DNA of 64,000 nucleotides. Origin: Paraburkholderia dioscoreae. Lineage in GTDB: Bacteria; Pseudomonadota; Gammaproteobacteria; Burkholderiales; Burkholderiaceae. The stretch covers positions 2,852,001 through 2,916,000 of the forward strand of contig NZ_LR699554.1 of NCBI RefSeq assembly GCF_902459535.1, given 5' to 3'. Every line of letters begins with the position of its first letter. Position 1 is the stretch's first letter. Below, in pieces: positions 52,457 to 60,679 of this stretch. The notes under the pieces are model-generated. The model saw nothing but the letters and a program-made list of their open reading frames with translations. It had not been told where the DNA came from and did not search any database. Both the position numbers and the translations under genes were made by a program.

Positions 52457-53398
52457 ATGTCAGAGTCGCTACGCCCGGATGTCCAATGGAGCCTGCCTCA
52501 TCGCGCCGGAGTTGGGCTTAAAGCCGAACATTACCGCACGATTCTCGAATCGCAGCCGGACATCGGCTTCTTCGAGGTTCATGCGGAAAATTATATGGGC
52601 GCGGGCGGGCCACCACACCGCTTTCTGTCAGCCATACGCGAGTCCTATCCTCTATCGCTTCATGGTGTCGGCCTGTCGATTGGTGCGGACCGTCCTCTCG
52701 ACCGGAATCATCTCGAACGGCTCAAGGAACTCATTGCACGCTATACCCCCGGGTTGTTTTCCGAGCACCTTGCCTGGTCGAGCCACGACTGCGGCTTCCT
52801 CAACGACCTATTGCCGGTTCCCTACACGGTGGAGAGCCTGACACGTATCGTGGACCATATCGACGAGGTGCAGGAGGTTCTCGGCCGGCAAATGTTGCTG
52901 GAAAACCCCTCTACCTACCTGGCCTTCAAGGAAAGCACCTACTCGGAGATCGACTTCATTGCCACCGTCGCGCGGCGCACGGGATGTGGTCTCCTGCTCG
53001 ACGTCAATAACGTGTACGTCGCGTCGATCAACCAGCAGTGGGATCCTTTTGCATATATTGACGCGTACCCGCTCGCGGCCGTGCAGGAGATCCATCTGGC
53101 CGGTCACGCGGAGGAGGCAGACGAAAAAGGTCGCCCGCTGCTGATTGACAGTCACGACCGTCATGTCGCAGACATCGTATGGAACCTTTTCGCACGAGCG
53201 ATCCACCAGACCGGTCCAATTCCCACGTTGATCGAGTGGGACGCGAACATACCCGACTGGCCAGCCCTCAAAGCGGAAGCCGAACTGGCCGACGCTGTCA
53301 TTCAGGCGGCGACGCAACCTGCAAGTGCCGACCATGTAATAAGGCGGCCGCAGTCCGGCATGACGCGGCGCCAGTTTAAAGAGGCACAGACACTATGA
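52457..53398 (+). CDS. bufB: MNIO (DUF692) multinuclear iron oxygenase, bufferin maturase
   Basis: A 313-residue TIM-barrel enzyme of the DUF692/MbnB family. Iron-ligand blocks are in place: VHAENYMGAGGPPHRFL, YPLSLHGVGLSIG, FSEHLAWSSHD, MLLENPSTYLAF, LLLDVNNVYVAS, IHLAGHAEEAD, DSHDRHV and LIEWDANIPDW. MNIOs use two or three iron ions and oxygen to rewrite peptide cysteines. The start ATG at 52457 lies two codons inside a TTG-initiated frame. Its stop overlaps the next gene's ATG (ATGA), so the unknown protein that follows is translationally coupled to it. Confidence 0.92.
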   Translation: MSESLRPDVQWSLPHRAGVGLKAEHYRTILESQPDIGFFEVHAENYMGAGGPPHRFLSAIRESYPLSLHGVGLSIGADRPLDRNHLERLKELIARYTPGLFSEHLAWSSHDCGFLNDLLPVPYTVESLTRIVDHIDEVQEVLGRQMLLENPSTYLAFKESTYSEIDFIATVARRTGCGLLLDVNNVYVASINQQWDPFAYIDAYPLAAVQEIHLAGHAEEADEKGRPLLIDSHDRHVADIVWNLFARAIHQTGPIPTLIEWDANIPDWPALKAEAELADAVIQAATQPASADHVIRRPQSGMTRRQFKEAQTL

Positions 53399-54372
53399 TC
53401 AAGCGGCAAGTCCTTGTCTATTATGCGTGGAGTCGGCCGGGCGAGAACGGTGCGCCTCTCCATGTGATCGAAGACCGATTTCCGACACTGTTTGAAAGCC
53501 GCAGAATGGTTTTCCCGAGATTCCATGAACTCTCGAACCCGAGCCAGTTTGAGCAGAGCGTCGCGGGTTTTCTCGACCATATCATGAAGCGCAATTTCAC
53601 CGCCTTCGTCGATCTGGCGGCAACACTGACTGGCCAGAGCGTGACGGAAATCGAGCGTGTCGCGGACGACGGGTTGCTCACGCCACTTGATGCGCACCTT
53701 CTCCGCGGTGTCGACACGCTGATCGTCATTAGCTTCGACTCGCTTAGAACGGCTCAAGATGCAGAAAGCGAGGAAATCGAAGCGCTCAAAACGTTCCTGG
53801 AACAGCCCGACCATCTCGCCTTCATCTGCCCGCATCACGACATCGGCGACGTAACGGACCTCCCGGAAAGCGAACAATTGCCCCGTCAGATTGCGGAGTT
53901 CCAGCATCACGGCGACACGACGATTCCGCCCCGGCAACGGTTCGGTGGCTTCGCACGGTCGCTCCTCGCGGGGCTCGGCGTACCCGTGGAAAACCGTTTT
54001 GGACTCAGACCCGCGGCCGAAGCAGACGGATCCCCAGCGCCCATAGAAGCCGAAACCTCTCTCGATCGATTAGGCTTGCTTCATAAAGTCAGCACTTTCA
54101 ATCGACACCCGCATCTGCCGCAACTCGAACGTCTCGGCGATGCTGTTCGCAAACTTGATGTCCTGGCCCGTCAGCGAGTCGATCCCACCGCTCCGCCGCA
54201 TCCCTTTACGCTCGACCGCGCGACATTCGATGCCCTCCTGCAATCTCGGCCGGACACATTCATCGGCAGCCTGCTGGTTAGCGATACCACGCTCTGGAGT
54301 TCAACCGCCGGCGGCGTCGACAGCCTTCGCGAGCTGTGGACGAATGTGGTTCAACGCCCGCTTCGGTCGTGA
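53395..54372 (+). CDS. Unrecognised 325-aa protein inserted in bufferin operon
   Basis: I do not recognise this family. The protein is soluble, with no signal peptide or membrane segment. It opens VLVYYAWSRPGENGAPLHVI, has beta-alpha units typical of Rossmann-like or amidotransferase-like folds (VDTLIVISFDSLRTAQDAES, LKTFLEQPDHLAFICPHHDI), a QHHGDTTIPP stretch with adjacent histidines, and FGGFARSLLAGLGVPVENRF, which recalls the end of a ThuA/GATase-like domain. The C-terminal 100 residues are mostly helical. It overlaps bufB by four bases and lies seven bases before bufC, so it is made with the maturation enzymes. A role in bufferin processing, metal loading or cofactor supply is inferred only from position. 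Confidence 0.8.
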   Translation: MIKRQVLVYYAWSRPGENGAPLHVIEDRFPTLFESRRMVFPRFHELSNPSQFEQSVAGFLDHIMKRNFTAFVDLAATLTGQSVTEIERVADDGLLTPLDAHLLRGVDTLIVISFDSLRTAQDAESEEIEALKTFLEQPDHLAFICPHHDIGDVTDLPESEQLPRQIAEFQHHGDTTIPPRQRFGGFARSLLAGLGVPVENRFGLRPAAEADGSPAPIEAETSLDRLGLLHKVSTFNRHPHLPQLERLGDAVRKLDVLARQRVDPTAPPHPFTLDRATFDALLQSRPDTFIGSLLVSDTTLWSSTAGGVDSLRELWTNVVQRPLRS

Positions 54373-54379
54373 GAGCGCA

Positions 54380-55267
54380 ATGGCACGCCAGGAACCATCT
54401 CAAGCATCGGCCGCACAGCCGCGCGGCAGCGCTGGCAACACAGGCCTGAACCCCGATTGCTTATGCGAACGTCAGGGAAACTTCGCCGCGGCGCTATTGG
54501 AACCCAATATGCCTGTCCCCGTCGGCCTGGTTGGCCCCGATCAGGAGCCGATCAAGAAACGCTTCGACGTCTATCGGAACAATGTCGTAGCTGGCCTCGT
54601 CGAGGCGCTAAAGGCTGCTTTTCCCGCAGTGTGCCGCATCACGGGCGATGAATTTTTCGTGGCGATGGCACGCGTCCAGGTCGCGCTCGAACCGCCGAAG
54701 TCACCCATCATGCTTGACTATGGCGACACGTTCCCGGATTTCATCGAAACGTTCGAGCCGGCGAAGAGTGTGCCGTATCTGCCCGATGTCGCCCGGCTCG
54801 AGCGCGCGTGGGTAGAGGCATATCACGCCGCAGAAGCGCCCCCAACCGACGCCGCCTTGCTCGCTCTGCTTGCCACGATTGATTCCCAGCGCCTTGCGCA
54901 GCTTAGTTTGAAGCTGCATCCTTCGCTGCGCGTAGTACGGTCGCCTTTTCCCATCGTCCAGATATGGTTGACGAACATTGACGGCGGCGTGCCCACCGCG
55001 ATCGACATCTCCAGCGGAGGCGAGAATGCGCTTGTCGTACGCCCCTTTGCCGAGGTTGAAGTTCGCCGCGTACCTGCTGGCGCAGCGAGTTTCATCCTGA
55101 GCCTCTCGGCTGGGGCGACGGTCGCCGATGCGACAACGTTCGCTCTCGCCGACGATTCCGGCTTCGACCTGGCTGGGGCGCTTCGAGATCTATTCGCGAT
55201 CAATGCGATCGCCGGGTGGGACATGAAAGAAGGTTTCGATTGCAAACCGATTGCGAGGTACGCATGA
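54380..55267 (+). CDS. bufC: DUF2063 partner protein of bufferin maturase
   Basis: A 295-residue protein whose N-terminal half (QGNFAAALLEPNMPVPVGLV, KRFDVYRNNVVAGLVEALKA, FPAVCRITGDEFFVAMARV) is the DUF2063 DNA-binding-like/recognition region, and whose C-terminal half resembles the MbnC-type partner (LSLKLHPSLRVVRSPFPIVQ). Such proteins bind the precursor and form a complex with the MNIO enzyme. Residues 1-30 are a disordered extension with two cysteines (DCLCERQ). Its stop overlaps the DoxX gene start. Confidence 0.88.
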   Translation: MARQEPSQASAAQPRGSAGNTGLNPDCLCERQGNFAAALLEPNMPVPVGLVGPDQEPIKKRFDVYRNNVVAGLVEALKAAFPAVCRITGDEFFVAMARVQVALEPPKSPIMLDYGDTFPDFIETFEPAKSVPYLPDVARLERAWVEAYHAAEAPPTDAALLALLATIDSQRLAQLSLKLHPSLRVVRSPFPIVQIWLTNIDGGVPTAIDISSGGENALVVRPFAEVEVRRVPAGAASFILSLSAGATVADATTFALADDSGFDLAGALRDLFAINAIAGWDMKEGFDCKPIARYA

Positions 55268-55761
55268 ATCAACCTGGCACACGCACGAAAGGCCGCTTCG
55301 AACTGTTGATTCGCACGGCCCTGGAACAAATCCAGGCAATCGCGCAGGTTATCGCACCGCCAATGCTGAGGATTGCTCTAGCGCTTCCTTTCTTCCGGTC
55401 TGGTCTTACTCGATGGGACGGACTCCTGTCCATTTCCCCGGCAACGCTGTTCCTGTTCGAGAATCAATTCAAAGTTCACATCTTCGGCGCAGCCTACAAT
55501 TTTCCTGCGCCTGACACGGTCGCATTTATCGTTGCCGTGGCGGAAATAACGCTCCCCATTCTGCTCGTGCTGGGATTCGCAACCAGGTTTGCGGCTCTAG
55601 CTCTGCTGGTAATGACGGCGGTGATCCAGTCGGTGTTCCCTGACGGCTGGGCGAACTTCCATCTCTATTGGGCGTCGCTCGCCGTTGGGATCATGGCGCT
55701 CGGCCCAGGAGCGCTGTCGCTGGATCGCCTGATAGCCCACTGGTTATATCCGCGAATCTGA
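55264..55761 (+). CDS. bufD: DoxX family membrane protein of bufferin operon
   Basis: A 165-residue inner-membrane protein with four hydrophobic helices: APPMLRIALALPFFRSGLTR, TVAFIVAVAEITLPILLVLG, ALALLVMTAVIQSVFPDGWA and LAVGIMALGPGALSLDRLIA. DoxX proteins close many DUF2282/DUF692/DUF2063 operons and may handle membrane redox chemistry linked to the peptide; the exact role is unproven. It is translationally coupled to bufC and is the last gene of the operon. Confidence 0.88.
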   Translation: MNQPGTRTKGRFELLIRTALEQIQAIAQVIAPPMLRIALALPFFRSGLTRWDGLLSISPATLFLFENQFKVHIFGAAYNFPAPDTVAFIVAVAEITLPILLVLGFATRFAALALLVMTAVIQSVFPDGWANFHLYWASLAVGIMALGPGALSLDRLIAHWLYPRI

Positions 55762-55820
55762 AGATACGATCCAAACGTATTCCGGCGCCTACAGGCGGTT
55801 CGACTTAAGCGCCAGGCGCG

Positions 55821-56759
55821 TCAATCTCCTGCGCCTTTCATCGCGCGCCGCCGACCATGCTCGCGCGCGAACGCGGCAGGCGTGCGACCAACGTGACGGT
55901 GAAAACGCCTTGTAAAGTGACTCTGATCCGCAAAGCCCGTCATGAGTGCAACTTCCGCAAGCGGGATTGCCGTTTCCATGATTAACGATTGAGCGCGGCG
56001 AATCCGGCACTGCTCGACAAAGCCGATCGCCGTCATACCCGTGCTCCGCTTGAACAGCCGGGTAAAGTGAAAACGGCTCACATTCACTATGCCGGCGAGT
56101 TCGACGAGTCCTATTGGCCTGTCCAGATTGTCTTCGATATATCGGGTAAGGCGAGCCAATTCGACTTTGCTCAACGCCGGCAGCACCGGCGGTGCAATGG
56201 GCTCATATATGTTGTAGCTTCGAAGCAGATGCGCTGCCAGCGCGAACGAAACATGATCGACAATGAGGGCCTGCGCTGCGTGAGGCTTGCGATCGAGTTC
56301 CCCAATAAGGATCTGCGCCATGTGTTCGATAACGGGATCTCGCGTCTCAAACACATTCCGGATCTCGATCTGCGAAGTGGCGTGACGCCCAATCTGCTCG
56401 CCCGCGGATTCAATAAGCGCCGTCGGAATCCGCAACCTCGCCGTTGCAGATGCACTGCCCTCCCAAAGCGAGTCGTAGCCGGCCGGCATGAGCATTGAAA
56501 CACCTGCGGAGACGAGGCTTTCGTGAACGCTCCCATCTCGCCCCTGAACGAGACGCGCACTCCCATAGGGGCAGTAACAGATCAGATGATGATCGAGGGC
56601 AGGATATCTCTCGGACACGTCGGGGAGCGGAGCGTACATGTCCACAGTAACGCCAGACCATTCGCGCTCACGCGTCGTCGCCGTGGGACGATGCGATAAG
56701 ACATGCACGATCTCATCGATGGTTACAGGCTTATCGGCGGTTTGCTGAATCGTTGACAT
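55821..56759 (-). CDS. AraC-family transcription regulator
   Basis: A 312-residue regulator with an N-terminal sensor half (SGVTVDMYAPLPDVSERYPA, VSAGVSMLMPAGYDSLWEGS) and a C-terminal AraC HTH pair (RPIGLVELAGIVNVSRFHFT; IPLAEVALMTGFADQSHFTR). It is convergent with the bufferin operon, 59 bases away, and divergent from the flavoprotein gene, so it could control either or both. I chose MSTIQQTA at 56759; the frame continues upstream but with atypical composition. Confidence 0.85.
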   Translation of the reverse strand: MSTIQQTADKPVTIDEIVHVLSHRPTATTREREWSGVTVDMYAPLPDVSERYPALDHHLICYCPYGSARLVQGRDGSVHESLVSAGVSMLMPAGYDSLWEGSASATARLRIPTALIESAGEQIGRHATSQIEIRNVFETRDPVIEHMAQILIGELDRKPHAAQALIVDHVSFALAAHLLRSYNIYEPIAPPVLPALSKVELARLTRYIEDNLDRPIGLVELAGIVNVSRFHFTRLFKRSTGMTAIGFVEQCRIRRAQSLIMETAIPLAEVALMTGFADQSHFTRRFHRHVGRTPAAFAREHGRRRAMKGAGD

Positions 56760-57137
56760 GTCACGGTGCGGGAACTGCTTGCTGCGGGAAAGCCCGGACC
56801 AGCGTTGACCACTGCTGTCCACCCTGAACCTATGTCGGGCCTTGCGATTGAAGTGGCAAGCTCGAGCGGAAATGCTATCACGAAAATATTCCGGCGGAGG
56901 TCGCAGTGAACCGCTCCGCACCACGATAAAGTCGGGCACTATCCCGCGATGGATGGAAACGCAGCTCTGCTCATCGAGCATCGACCAAAGCGAGCACGAC
57001 TGTTCAATTCGGCTTTCGTTTGATCTGATACGCTCGACTCATCCTCTCTATATCCGGGCCAGATTTGAATGGCCGCGGCGGCGCATGTCGATCCCGTTCA
57101 TTACCCCTCCCTGATGGGAGCTCTGGGCACAAGACTG
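56760..57137. other. Divergent intergenic region
   Basis: 378 bases between the AraC gene and the flavoprotein gene. It contains a short dyad GCGGAG/CTCCGC near 56893-56918 and presumably both promoters. I see no gene; an in-frame ATG at 57069 could lengthen the flavoprotein by 23 residues. Confidence 0.4.
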
Positions 57138-58556
57138 ATGAACCATTACGACGTCATCGTCATTGGATGCGGCGCAGGCGGTTACAACACCGCCATTCGC
57201 GCGGGCCAGCTCGGCCTTTCCGTTGCCTGTGTCGAACGGGCGTCGAATATAGGTGGAACCGGCATCCGGACCGGCTGCATTCCGTCCCGATTGCTGCTTC
57301 ATACTTCTGAAATATACGACCTGGCCAGCAAGGGTAAGAACGCCGCATTGGGAATCGACTGCGCACCAACGCTTAACCTGGCGCGGATGATGGCCTATAA
57401 AGCAGCGACCGTTGAAAAGATGTCGAAAAGCATTCACAAACTGCTGCGTAAGCAAGGCGTGACACTGATCTATGGCGACGCGCTGCTGGCCGCGGCGGGA
57501 CATGTCATCGTCAGGAAAGCCGGCGGTATGCAGCAAATCCTGTCCGGAACATCCATTGTGATTGCCACCGGCTCCGAGCCAGTGCCGCTTCCGTTTGCCG
57601 CTTTCGATCGCATACGCATTCTCGATTCGGCTGACGCGTTGTCGCTCGACCGTGTGCCGCGGCATCTGGCGATTATCGGCGCCGGTGCGGTAGGCGTCGA
57701 GCTTGGCTCGATCTGGCAGCGCCTAGGCTCGCGCATCACCCTCATCGAGCGCTGCGATCGCATTTGCCACTGGCTCGACCGCGACGTAACGGCCACCCTG
57801 GAGCGCTCGCTCAAGCGACGAGGCATTGACATCAGATTGTCGAGCGACGTTGTCGGGCTCGATAAGCACTCCGATAGTGTGTCGGTTCTGCTGCGCAGCA
57901 CGGCATCTGGCGAGATCGCCACCATCGACGCAGACATGGTGCTCGTCGCTATCGGCCGCCGGCCATCGACGGCCGGGCTCGACCTGGCGAGCGTCGGCAT
58001 GCAAGCCGGCCCCGAAGGCGTATTGCCTCGGCAGGGACCGCTAGCACCCGTGACGCCCACAAAAAATAGTCCCGGCATATGGGTGGTCGGCGACGCCGCA
58101 ACCGGCCCGATGCTGATGTCCAAAGCCGAAGAAGAAGCGATAGCCTGCGCCGAACGGATCGCCGGCCTGCCCGGATTCGTCAACTATCCGTCAATTCCCC
58201 AGGTTCTCCGTACAAGCCCCGAAGTCGCCATGATCGGGAAAACCGAGGACGAACTTCGGGGAACCGGAGCAGCGTATAGAGTCGGCTACTATCCGCTCGC
58301 CGCGAATGCACGCGCCGCAATCTGCGGCACCGCCGAGGGATTTGTGAAACTGTTGGTCGACTCCGGTACGAATCTCATCGCGGGGGCTCACCTCATCGGG
58401 CCGGGAGCAGCTGATCTGATTTCACAAGTAGCCGTTGCGATGGAAGCCTCCATGATCTGCGAAGACTTTGCGCGAATCTGTCACCCCTATCCGGTCTGGT
58501 CGGAGGCACTCCGTCAGGCGGCAATGGCCGCAGGCGGATGGATGATGCACGCATAG
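57138..58556 (+). CDS. Dihydrolipoamide-dehydrogenase-like flavoprotein with altered active site
   Basis: A 472-residue class-I flavoprotein disulfide-reductase homologue: FAD motif VIGCGAGG, NAD-binding GAGAVGVELG, second FAD motif GIWVVGDAATGPMLMSKAEE and a full dimerisation domain. The redox site is altered: family GGTC-x4-C is GGTG-IRT-GC here, so the first cysteine is glycine (G42) while C47 remains. The family's catalytic His in H-P-x3-E is tyrosine (YPVWSE). Ordinary lipoamide reduction is therefore unlikely; a mono-thiol or other NADH-linked reductase role is possible. It lies inside the inverted-repeat segment, divergent from the AraC gene. Confidence 0.85.
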   Translation: MNHYDVIVIGCGAGGYNTAIRAGQLGLSVACVERASNIGGTGIRTGCIPSRLLLHTSEIYDLASKGKNAALGIDCAPTLNLARMMAYKAATVEKMSKSIHKLLRKQGVTLIYGDALLAAAGHVIVRKAGGMQQILSGTSIVIATGSEPVPLPFAAFDRIRILDSADALSLDRVPRHLAIIGAGAVGVELGSIWQRLGSRITLIERCDRICHWLDRDVTATLERSLKRRGIDIRLSSDVVGLDKHSDSVSVLLRSTASGEIATIDADMVLVAIGRRPSTAGLDLASVGMQAGPEGVLPRQGPLAPVTPTKNSPGIWVVGDAATGPMLMSKAEEEAIACAERIAGLPGFVNYPSIPQVLRTSPEVAMIGKTEDELRGTGAAYRVGYYPLAANARAAICGTAEGFVKLLVDSGTNLIAGAHLIGPGAADLISQVAVAMEASMICEDFARICHPYPVWSEALRQAAMAAGGWMMHA

Positions 58557-58723
58557 CGCATTACCCCAACGATCTGGCAATGCAAACGGCAACGGTGTGG
58601 GATCGCGACTGCGTATAGCGACCTAAGTTCAGTTTCGCGAGCCGCGCACACTGAATCGCGATTCCTGCAGACCGACCTCCCGAACCAGATCTCGCACCAG
58701 TTCGTCCGTCACCTCGCCGGCTT

Positions 58724-58809
58724 GCGACGGTGAGTCGCAGCACAGTCAGCATACGGAATGGGTGCCAGCGGAAAATTGCACGCTCTTGTGCCATTTGGTA
58801 CGGGATTGC
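58724..58809 (-). repeat. Right copy of 86-bp inverted repeat
   Basis: This is the reverse complement of 51854-51939 with only scattered mismatches (CCGTACC for CCATACC and AATTTTCC for AATCTTCC). It sits between the flavoprotein gene and the chemoreceptor gene, outside any supportable coding sequence. Confidence 0.85.
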
Positions 58810-58848
58810 GAGATGCAAGTCAGGGTTGACGGTGAGCCTTTTTTTCGC

Positions 58849-60573
58849 TCAGAATGCGTGCCAGTCGTCACCCGTACCGGCGGCGGCCAGCGCGGGTGTG
58901 GACTTCCGCACCACGGGCGCAGCGCCCTTGCTAGCTATCTGGGCCCGCGAAGCCGGGTGCCGGAGCGGCTCCGGCCGCGGCCGCGCCGGCTGGCCGGCGA
59001 CCGCAGCACCCACCCGGAAGAACGCCACCGCCTCGGTCAGTTGTCGCCCCTGATCCTCCAGCGATGTCGAAGCCGCCGCCGCTTCCTCTACGAGCGCGGC
59101 GTTCTGCTGCGTAACTTCGTCCATCTGCGTAATCGCCTGGTTGACCTGCTCGATGCCACGGCTCTGCTCGCTCGAAGCCGCAGCGATTTCACCCATGATG
59201 TCGGTCACGCGAGCCACCGCCTGCGTGACTTCAACCATCGTTTTGCCGGCTTCATCCGCGAGCGTCGTGCCGTTGTGGATCTTCTGCACCGAGGCACCGA
59301 TCAGATCCTTGATCTCCTTTGCCGCACTCGACGAGCGCTGCGCAAGACTTCTCACTTCACTCGCCACCACCGCGAAGCCACGGCCCTGCTCACCCGCACG
59401 CGCGGCTTCCACCGCGGCGTTGAGCGCCAGGATGTTGGTCTGGAACGCAATGCCTTCGATGATCCCGGTGATATCCGCAATCTTCGTCGAACTCTCGCTG
59501 ATGTCGGTCATCGTCTCCACGACCTGCCCGACCACGGCGCTGCCTTTTTGCGCGACTTCCGATGCATTGGCCGCCAACGCGCTTGCCTGCTGTGCGTTCT
59601 CCGCGTTCTGCTTCACCGTGGAAGTCAGTTCCTCCATGCTCGAAGCGGTTTCCTGTAGCGACGAAGCCTGCTGTTCAGTGCGCGACGAAAGATCCTGGTT
59701 GCCCGAAGCAATCTCGCTCGACCCGGTGGCAATATTGTCCGCTGAGGTCCGAACCTGAGCGATCAGCTTGACGAGACTGGCCTGCATCTCGCCCATCGAG
59801 GCAAGCACGCTGCCGCGTGGCGCCGCCTGCGCACCCGGCACAAGGCTCAGATCTCCGCCCGCCACACGCCGCGTCACCTCGCCCAGCTCGGCAGGCTCCG
59901 CCCCCAGCGCTCGCGTCACGCTACGGGTGATGAGGAATGCGGCAACGCCCGCCGCTGCGATCGCCGCCAGGCAGATACCAATCAGCAGCATGCGCTGCGT
60001 CGCGTAGCGTGCGGCCGACTCCTGCAGCAATTCCTGCGACCGGAAACTCGCGAAATCGCTATACGCATCGGTCGCCTTGACCAGCGCGGCCAGCAGTGGA
60101 CGGCACTGCTCGTTCATCATGGTGATCGACTCATCGTGCCGGTTGTTTAACGCAGCGCTCACAATCGCGAGCGCGACCGGCCCGTACTGCGCCTCGACCC
60201 GATCGATGTCGGCCACGAGAGCACGCGCCTTCTCGCTCGAGTCGGTTGCGACCGCAAGCATCTCCTTCAATTGCCTGAGCCGTGCCTGCACATCTTCATG
60301 TGCCCGTGTCACCGCGGCTTTTTCTATTTCCAGATCCGCTGCCTTTGTCACAAGCACCAGATTTCGCGCGGCGATTGCGCGGCGGTCGACCGCTGTACGA
60401 ATCTGCTCGGCTACCTGCGCGCGAGCGCTAATTCCGCTCACGTAACCCGAGAAGCGCCCATTCATATCATTCAATGCGTTCAGCGCGAGAATCGATACCA
60501 CCACCACCAGAAACACGAGCAGGCTAAACGCCGCCATGAGCTTCGCACGTATCGTCATCTTGTTGAAATTCAT
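58849..60573 (-). CDS. Methyl-accepting chemotaxis protein
   Basis: A 574-residue chemoreceptor. Residues about 10-32 and 192-214 are membrane segments flanking a roughly 160-residue helical periplasmic sensor; a HAMP domain follows, then the cytoplasmic signalling hairpin with the conserved tip IIEGIAFQTNILALNAAVEA and ARAGEQGRGFAVVASEVRSL. The C-terminus DDWHAF fits the x-W-x-x-F tail that tethers CheR methyltransferase, so it should adapt efficiently. The ligand is unknown. It is the last of three same-strand signalling genes. Confidence 0.93.
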   Translation of the reverse strand: MNFNKMTIRAKLMAAFSLLVFLVVVVSILALNALNDMNGRFSGYVSGISARAQVAEQIRTAVDRRAIAARNLVLVTKAADLEIEKAAVTRAHEDVQARLRQLKEMLAVATDSSEKARALVADIDRVEAQYGPVALAIVSAALNNRHDESITMMNEQCRPLLAALVKATDAYSDFASFRSQELLQESAARYATQRMLLIGICLAAIAAAGVAAFLITRSVTRALGAEPAELGEVTRRVAGGDLSLVPGAQAAPRGSVLASMGEMQASLVKLIAQVRTSADNIATGSSEIASGNQDLSSRTEQQASSLQETASSMEELTSTVKQNAENAQQASALAANASEVAQKGSAVVGQVVETMTDISESSTKIADITGIIEGIAFQTNILALNAAVEAARAGEQGRGFAVVASEVRSLAQRSSSAAKEIKDLIGASVQKIHNGTTLADEAGKTMVEVTQAVARVTDIMGEIAAASSEQSRGIEQVNQAITQMDEVTQQNAALVEEAAAASTSLEDQGRQLTEAVAFFRVGAAVAGQPARPRPEPLRHPASRAQIASKGAAPVVRKSTPALAAAGTGDDWHAF

Positions 60574-60679
60574 GCTTCATCTCCATCGATTCAATTTCTA
60601 AACGTCTGGTTGCCATTTTGGCGCTCTCGCGCTCCTCTTATGCACCAGACGCGGCACAACGCTACTACTGCGGCAGCAA

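Noticed and set aside
57069..57137. N-terminal extension of the flavoprotein from an ATG at 57069
   Set aside because: The added 23 residues precede the normal MNHYDVIVIG family N-terminus and look unconserved, though the start remains open.
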